Assembly: GCA_946410475.1 (NCBI GenBank) | Contig: CAMKAM010000047.1 | Coordinates: 1 to 9,233, forward strand | Direction of reading: 5' to 3' | DNA: 9,233 nucleotides | Source of the DNA: an uncultured Bacillota bacterium | GTDB lineage: Bacteria > Bacillota > Clostridia > Peptostreptococcales > Anaerovoracaceae | Shown here: piece after piece, positions 4,919 to 9,233 of the stretch | Position numbering within the stretch: position 1 is the first letter of the stretch | How the letters are laid out: the number at the start of each line of letters is the position of its first letter | The notes under the pieces: model-generated | What the model was told of the DNA's origin: nothing | The model's input: the letters and a program-made list of their open reading frames with translations, nothing else | Databases searched by the model: none | Made by a program: the position numbers and the translations under genes

Positions 4919-5842
4919 ATGAGCATCGATCTCAAAGAAATCAGCATAACTGATATTGATGGAATAAGGATAGGCCACGCTCAGGACTCTGAAGGTCTGA
5001 CAGGATGTACGGCGATAATATGTGATGACGGCGCTATGGCCGGTGTCGAAGTCAGAGGCGGAGGTCCTGCCTCGCGGGAGACGGAACTCCTCGATCCGCT
5101 GAAGAACTGCCAGGCGATCCATTGCGTCATGTTCTCAGGGGGCAGTGCGTTCGGACTTGCGGCCTGCGACGGCGCGATGGAATATCTTGAGGAGCATGGC
5201 ATCGGATATAAGATAAGGGATCTCGTCGTTCCGCTCGTATGCGGAGGATCCATATTCGATCTCACAGTAGGAGATCCGAAGGCGAGACCGGACAAGGCGA
5301 TGGGGTACGCGGCTTGCGCTGCCGCGGGAAAAGATCCGGCCACCGGAAAGGTCGGAGCCGGAACCGGCGCAAGCGTAGGAAAGCTCGGCGGACCGGCCGG
5401 AGCTGAAAGGACCGGTCTTGGCATATACGCGTGTGAAAAAGACGGAGTGAAGTGCGGAGCCGTGGCTGTCGTCAACGCACTTGGTGATGTCATCGAGAAC
5501 GGAAAGATAATCGCGGGGATGCGCGGAGAAGACGGGGAGTATGCGGACTCGTCTGCAAGGATCCTTGATCTGCTTACTGCGGAGCAGACGGTCAACAGAG
5601 AGAACACGACCCTCGTCTGCGTGGTGACCAATGCGAAACTGACCAAGGATCAGGCGAACAAGATCGCTCAGGTAGCGCATAACGGATTCGCCAGAGCGAT
5701 AGAGCCGGTACATACATCTATGGACGGCGACCTCTGCTATGTTATGGCGACCGGCGAGGTCCATGCGAATGCTGATGCGCTCGGGTCTCTTGCCGCAGAG
5801 GTGACAAGAAGGGCGATAGTCGCAGCAGCGAAAAGTGAATAA
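4919..5842 (+). CDS. P1 family peptidase (S58/DmpA-NylC type, self-cleaving N-terminal nucleophile hydrolase)
   Basis: The protein has 307 residues. The family includes L-aminopeptidase/D-esterase DmpA, beta-aminopeptidases and the nylon-oligomer hydrolase NylC, which are activated by autocleavage that exposes an N-terminal Ser or Thr. Family motifs are GCTAIICDDGAMAGVEVRGG (29-48) with PASRETELL, MFSGGSAFGLAA (71-82) and GKVGAGTGASVGKLGG (143-158). The probable cleavage site is Asn229-Thr230 in RENTTLVCVV; Asp269 and Asp271 (MDGD) follow at the same distances (39 and 41) as NylC Asp306 and Asp308 follow Thr267, and Asn186 lies near the position of NylC Asn219. No signal peptide is seen, so it is probably cytoplasmic. 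Substrate is unknown; small or beta-peptides and amides are possible. AGGGAG lies 12 bases before the ATG. The gene begins 33 bases after the RNA T-run, so the RNA promoter may drive it. It is first of three co-directional genes. Confidence 0.9.
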   Translation: MSIDLKEISITDIDGIRIGHAQDSEGLTGCTAIICDDGAMAGVEVRGGGPASRETELLDPLKNCQAIHCVMFSGGSAFGLAACDGAMEYLEEHGIGYKIRDLVVPLVCGGSIFDLTVGDPKARPDKAMGYAACAAAGKDPATGKVGAGTGASVGKLGGPAGAERTGLGIYACEKDGVKCGAVAVVNALGDVIENGKIIAGMRGEDGEYADSSARILDLLTAEQTVNRENTTLVCVVTNAKLTKDQANKIAQVAHNGFARAIEPVHTSMDGDLCYVMATGEVHANADALGSLAAEVTRRAIVAAAKSE

Positions 5843-5869
5843 TTAAGGTAGAAAGAAAGGACAGAAGAA

Positions 5870-6844
5870 TTGAAAGCTATAATCGTATACTACTCTCTTG
5901 AAGGAAACGTAAAGTCTGTGGTCAGGATGATATCGAACCTCACAGGCGCAGACCTGCTGGAACTTGTTCCAAAGGTACCTTATCCGACAGGCAAGGTCTC
6001 AAAATATATCTCGGGCAAGGCTGCTCTGTCGCACGACGAGCCCGAACTTATGCCGTATGATCTTGATCTCGACGAATATGATACAGTCATCGTGGCGACA
6101 CCGGTATGGGCAGGAAATCCGGCGCCTCCGCTCAATACGTTCCTTGCGACGAACGATATCTCGGAGAAGAGAACCGGCATCATAGTCTCGAGCATGAGCG
6201 GCAACGGGTCAAAGTGCGCAGACAGGATAAAGAAGATGATAGGAAGCGAGCCTGTCTGTGTGATGGATGTCAGGGAACCGAAAAAGCAGGATCCCGATCT
6301 GCTCATGGACATAGAAATGTCATTTGCCAGAGATATGATAGGTCCATATTCGACACACGAGGAATGGGATCTTTTCGACGAAGAAGGCAACCTCCTCGAC
6401 ATGAAGATGACAAGAGGAGCCGAGATACCCGAAGGCTGCTATCACAAGATCGTCAGCGTCTGGATCAGGAATACCAAAGGGGAATACCTGCTGTCGAAGA
6501 GGAGTATGGAAAAGCTCGTTTCACCGGGAGTGTGGGAATGCACCGGAGGAGCCGTCGACGTAGGGGAGACGACGCTCGACGCCGCTGTCAGAGAGGTGAA
6601 AGAGGAACTCGGGATCGATCTCGATCCTTCGAGAGGCGTCCTTGCAAGAAGCACGAAACATGACCTGATGCATGAATTCTATGACGTATGGGTGTTTGAG
6701 GAAGATATAGACATAGCGGACATAAAGCTCCAGAGCGAAGAGGTAAGCGACGTCAGATGGATGACTAAAAAAGACGTCGATGAACTCTGGGAGAAAGACG
6801 AATTCAACGCTCTGCTCTACTATTATAAAGACATTATGTATTGA
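5870..6844 (+). CDS. Flavodoxin-like / Nudix hydrolase fusion protein
   Basis: This is a single 324-residue reading frame with two domains. Residues 1 to about 150 resemble a short flavodoxin: beta strand and FMN-phosphate loop in AIIVYYSLEGNVK (3-15), then VIVATPVWAGNPAPPLNTF (73-91) and IIVSSMSGNGSK. Residues about 163-324 form a Nudix hydrolase of the type starting EEWDLFDEEGNL, with HKIVSVWIRNTKGEYLLSKR and a perfect Nudix box from Gly227 to Ile249 (GX5EX7REVKEELGI), whose Glu residues bind the metal. The Nudix part likely hydrolyses a nucleoside-diphosphate-linked compound, and the flavodoxin part may bind FMN. A natural link such as flavin- or NAD-related metabolism is speculation. The start is a TTG at 5870, with AAAGG 9 bases upstream; no ATG gives a better start. 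It lies 27 bases after the peptidase gene, so co-transcription is likely. No interruption suggests a sequencing artefact. Confidence 0.88.
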   Translation: MKAIIVYYSLEGNVKSVVRMISNLTGADLLELVPKVPYPTGKVSKYISGKAALSHDEPELMPYDLDLDEYDTVIVATPVWAGNPAPPLNTFLATNDISEKRTGIIVSSMSGNGSKCADRIKKMIGSEPVCVMDVREPKKQDPDLLMDIEMSFARDMIGPYSTHEEWDLFDEEGNLLDMKMTRGAEIPEGCYHKIVSVWIRNTKGEYLLSKRSMEKLVSPGVWECTGGAVDVGETTLDAAVREVKEELGIDLDPSRGVLARSTKHDLMHEFYDVWVFEEDIDIADIKLQSEEVSDVRWMTKKDVDELWEKDEFNALLYYYKDIMY

Positions 6845-6891
6845 TACAGGCTGAGCCCTTGTCATCAAACACCGAAGGAAGGTGATCGGAC

Positions 6892-7767
6892 ATGTATGAA
6901 CTCGTTAAAGTCACAGACAGGACATTCTATATCGATTGTCCCGCGAAGATGGGTCTCTATGTGGATGATGACGGAGTCATCCTCATAGATTCAGGCGGAG
7001 ATAAGGATGCCGGAAGAAAGGTGATCCGTCATCTCGAGGAATGGGACTGGAAGCTGAAAGCAATAATAAACACCCATTCGAACGCGGACCATATAGGAGG
7101 GAACAAGATCCTGATGGACAGGCTGGGCGTACCGGCTTATACCACGAGAACGGAGGGAGCGATCAACGAATTCCCCCAGCTCGAGCCGACACTGCTCTAC
7201 GGAGGCTATCCCTGGAAGGACCTGAGACACAAACAGCTGATGGCAAAGCCGACGCCTTTCATCGATATCGATCAGTTCGAAATGCCGAAGGGGATGGAGT
7301 ACTTCAGACTGCCGGGTCATTTCATCGATATGATCGGGATCAAGACCCCGGACGATGTGTACTTCATGGCGGACTGCGTATCGGCGCCTGAGATACTGGA
7401 CAAATATCATGTCGGCTTTATATATGACGTAAAGGCGTATCTTGAGACACTGGATATGATCGAGGGGCTGAAGGGCAGATCCTTCGTTCCCGCGCATGCG
7501 CCTGAGTGCCCCGACATGAAGGAACTGGCGAGGGTGAACAGGGAAAAGGTCCTCGAGGTCGCAGCGCTCGTCCTGGATCTCTGTAAAGAAAAGAAGACAC
7601 CCGATCAGCTGATCAAGAGCGTCTTCGATCATTACGGACTTGCTATGAATGCGGCCCAGTACGTCCTTGTCGGAAGCACGATCAGATCCTACGCGAGTTA
7701 TCTGGCTGACGGAGGAAAACTGAAATGCGACTTTGAAGATAACGCCTTTGGGTGGACCGCAGTATAA
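6892..7767 (+). CDS. MBL-fold metallo-hydrolase with THSNADH variant motif
   Basis: The protein has 291 residues. The metallo-beta-lactamase fold is shown by VILIDSGG (29-36), the metal motif THSNADHIGG (61-70), RLPGHFIDMIGI (139-150), FMADCV (158-163) and PAHAPEC (200-206). In the usual HxHxDH motif the second His is Asn64 here, while His62, Asp66, His67, His143, Asp161 and His202 remain, so one zinc site is altered. The C-terminal 80 residues are helical. Families with this fold include thioesterases, lactonases, glyoxalase II and flavo-diiron-like oxidoreductases; the substrate cannot be assigned. A strong GGAAGGTGATC ribosome site lies about 7 bases upstream of the ATG. The gene is last of the three-gene set starting at 4919, 47 bases after the fusion gene, and is followed by a clear terminator. 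No signal peptide is present. Confidence 0.9.
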   Translation: MYELVKVTDRTFYIDCPAKMGLYVDDDGVILIDSGGDKDAGRKVIRHLEEWDWKLKAIINTHSNADHIGGNKILMDRLGVPAYTTRTEGAINEFPQLEPTLLYGGYPWKDLRHKQLMAKPTPFIDIDQFEMPKGMEYFRLPGHFIDMIGIKTPDDVYFMADCVSAPEILDKYHVGFIYDVKAYLETLDMIEGLKGRSFVPAHAPECPDMKELARVNREKVLEVAALVLDLCKEKKTPDQLIKSVFDHYGLAMNAAQYVLVGSTIRSYASYLADGGKLKCDFEDNAFGWTAV

Positions 7768-7778
7768 AGAATGATCAT

Positions 7779-7814
7779 GAGAAGAGACTTCAGTTTCTTC
7801 TCTTTTTCTTTTTT
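7779..7814 (+). terminator. Intrinsic terminator of the plus-strand operon, inside the opposing gene
   Basis: GAGAAGAGAC (7779-7788) pairs with GTTTCTTCTC (7793-7802) in 10 consecutive pairs (one G-U) with a TTCA loop, followed by TTTTTCTTTTTT (7803-7814). It begins 12 bases after the MBL stop codon. Most of it lies within the last codons of the opposing carboxypeptidase gene, whose stop codon falls in the loop. On the minus strand the matching A-tract lies upstream of the stem, so it terminates only the plus-strand transcript efficiently. Confidence 0.85.
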
Positions 7815-9067
7815 GATCTCATCATCAGTGTAGCAGCGACTATGAATATCAATACGCATGCGGCTGCACACAGTATCGTGATCAGAAGGGCATCAGAGTC
7901 GACTTTTTCAGTGCTGACGATATCTGTTTCACCGAGAAGTCTGTTATCGTATGAAATATATGCGGTGCCGATCTTCTGATCCTTTTCAACAGGCAGCTCG
8001 AGGTCTTCGTCGAAAGTCTTTTCAACGACGAGATCCGATCCGCTTGCCTTAGCAGGTATTATGACATCGGGAGCGGTCTTCTCGATGTATTTCACATCTT
8101 TGCGTCCGACCTTGAGAGTCCCTTCGAAGTTTTCCTTATCAGGCAGGGACTCGGCTGAGGATGCGACATGGTGTTTTTTGAGGTAAAAGTCGAGAAGCGC
8201 CTTTGTGTCTTCCACACAGCCGTGAGGCGTCCCGTTCCTCATAACAACTACGATGAGGTCCATGCCGTTTTTCTTCGCGTATGTTATGAGGCAGCACTTC
8301 GACTGCTTCGTGAAGCCTGTCTTTCCACCGATGACGCCGTCATAGAAGGCGTATTTGTTCTTTATCATCCTGTGAGAGTTCCACAGCTCACGGGACTTGG
8401 ACTTGTTCGTTTTCTTTATCTTGTATTTCAGCGCGCTGTCGATCTTGACGAACTGTTCGTTCCTGACGCAGGCGTTCATTATCACTGCGAGATCATGTGA
8501 TGTCGTATAGTGATCTTTGTTAGGCATGCCGTGCGGGTTCACGAAATGAGAATCGTTCGCGCCGAGCTCTTTTGCCTTTTTGTTCATCATCTCGGCGAAA
8601 CCCTCTTTGCTTCCGCCGATCTCCTCGGCGAGCACGTTCGCACAGTCGTTTCCCGATTCGAGAAGGAGACCGTACAGAAGATCTTCGATAGTCACTATTT
8701 CGCCGGGAACGAGGGCGATATGGCTGGATCCTTCTTCGAGGCTGTCGATGGCTTCCTGCGATACCGTGACCCTCTTCTTCAGGTCCTTGGCGTTCTCGAG
8801 AGTCACGAGGGCAGTGAGCACCTTGGTGCAGCTCGCCGGGTACATCTTCTGATCGGCATTCTTATCATAAAGGATGAGACCGCTGTTCCTGTCAAGGACT
8901 GCTCCGCTCTTCGATTCGATCTTAACGTTCTTGTTGTTATCCGTAACGTAAGATGACGCAGTGTCGCCGTCGTTTGCTGCAGCAAACGACTGTGGCGTCA
9001 TCATGAAGACTGCTGCAATGATCATGATCAGCAGCAGTAAGCTACTTTTTCTTTTTGCTGTTTTCAT
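7790..9067 (-). CDS. Serine-type D-Ala-D-Ala carboxypeptidase (S11 family, DacF/DacA-like)
   Basis: The protein has 425 residues. It is a low-molecular-mass penicillin-binding protein that removes the terminal D-Ala from peptidoglycan stem peptides outside the membrane. The Sec signal peptide has a basic start (MKTAKRK), a hydrophobic core and a probable cut after QSFA (25-28). Catalytic motifs are SCTK (Ser79-Lys82), SGN (138-140) and KTG (249-251). A PBP5-type C-terminal beta domain spans about 308-380. A transmembrane helix at about 392-416 is followed by the basic tail RSKKKKRRN. B. subtilis-type PBP5 enzymes use an amphipathic anchor, so a full C-terminal helix is notable but common in Clostridia. 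The ATG at 9065-9067 was chosen over an in-frame GTG at 9079 because GGAG sits 6 bases before it. The start overlaps the end of the upstream gene by 26 bases, implying coupling. The last codons coincide with the opposing terminator. Confidence 0.95.
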   Translation of the reverse strand: MKTAKRKSSLLLLIMIIAAVFMMTPQSFAAANDGDTASSYVTDNNKNVKIESKSGAVLDRNSGLILYDKNADQKMYPASCTKVLTALVTLENAKDLKKRVTVSQEAIDSLEEGSSHIALVPGEIVTIEDLLYGLLLESGNDCANVLAEEIGGSKEGFAEMMNKKAKELGANDSHFVNPHGMPNKDHYTTSHDLAVIMNACVRNEQFVKIDSALKYKIKKTNKSKSRELWNSHRMIKNKYAFYDGVIGGKTGFTKQSKCCLITYAKKNGMDLIVVVMRNGTPHGCVEDTKALLDFYLKKHHVASSAESLPDKENFEGTLKVGRKDVKYIEKTAPDVIIPAKASGSDLVVEKTFDEDLELPVEKDQKIGTAYISYDNRLLGETDIVSTEKVDSDALLITILCAAACVLIFIVAATLMMRSKKKKRRN

Positions 9068-9233
9068 CTTCGTCTCCACTCAGTATATCCAATATGCATT
9101 CGCAGGCGAGCTTTTGAGCATAGCTCGAGACCGCAAGCTCGAGGGCGAGATCCGAAAGCTCCTTTTCGTTAAGATCTTCGCTTATCATATCGCCTGCAAC
9201 AGTCAGCTCTTTGTCCAGACGTCCGGTGAATTT
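9042..9233 (-). CDS. C-terminal 63 residues of an unidentified protein
   Basis: This is a partial gene entering from the right edge and ending at TAG (9042-9044). The fragment is acidic and helical: LDKELTVAGDM, then LNEKELSDLALELAVSSYAQ, KLACECILDILSGDED and a terminal ENSKKKK. It has no recognisable catalytic motif or membrane segment. The frame is supported by its continuous opening to the window edge and by the 26-base overlap with the start of the carboxypeptidase gene, an arrangement typical of translationally coupled operon genes. The carboxypeptidase ribosome site lies within it. I do not recognise the family; the rest of the gene lies outside the window. Confidence 0.65.
   Translation of the reverse strand, partial: KFTGRLDKELTVAGDMISEDLNEKELSDLALELAVSSYAQKLACECILDILSGDEDENSKKKK

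Noticed and set aside
4511..5122. Small minus-strand open frames over the regulator end, structured RNA and peptidase start
   Set aside because: They have no ribosome sites and implausible composition, and the region is better explained by the RNA and the plus-strand genes.

Overview
The window looks like chromosome of an anaerobic Gram-positive bacterium of the Clostridia type. Four things point there: a dedicated folate one-carbon operon (formate--tetrahydrofolate ligase, FchA-type cyclohydrolase, FolD, formate/nitrite transporter), strong AGGAGG-like ribosome binding sites, heavy use of ATA/AGA/AGG codons, and a DacF-like penicillin-binding protein. No mobile element, CRISPR array, tRNA or rRNA gene is visible. 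Lineage is inferred from protein character and layout only.

Layout: (A) 1-3494, minus strand: fhs -> fchA -> folD -> FNT-family transporter (the last runs off the left edge). This module interconverts formate, 10-formyl-, methenyl- and methylene-tetrahydrofolate and moves formate across the membrane. FolD lacks two residues needed for cyclohydrolase activity, so FchA probably supplies that step. (B) 3495-3755: divergent control region with promoters in both directions and several dyads. (C) 3756-4637, plus strand: a LysR-type regulator, the obvious candidate controller of the operon. (D) 4638-4918: no protein gene, but a near-consensus promoter followed by a structured RNA of about 185 nt with 6S RNA (SsrS) architecture. 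(E) 4919-7767, plus strand: a probable operon of a P1/S58-family peptidase, a flavodoxin-Nudix fusion protein and an MBL-fold hydrolase, closed by a strong intrinsic terminator at 7779-7814. (F) 7790-9233, minus strand: a membrane-anchored D-Ala-D-Ala carboxypeptidase, translationally overlapped by the C-terminus of an unidentified gene entering from the right edge.

The items most worth a second look are the 6S RNA candidate, the FolD with altered active site beside FchA, the flavodoxin-Nudix fusion, the paired hairpins in the transporter leader, and the terminator whose T-tract also encodes the Lys-rich tail of the opposing gene. I found no clear sign of a wholly new system. Most genes belong to known families, and the novelty lies in details and combinations.
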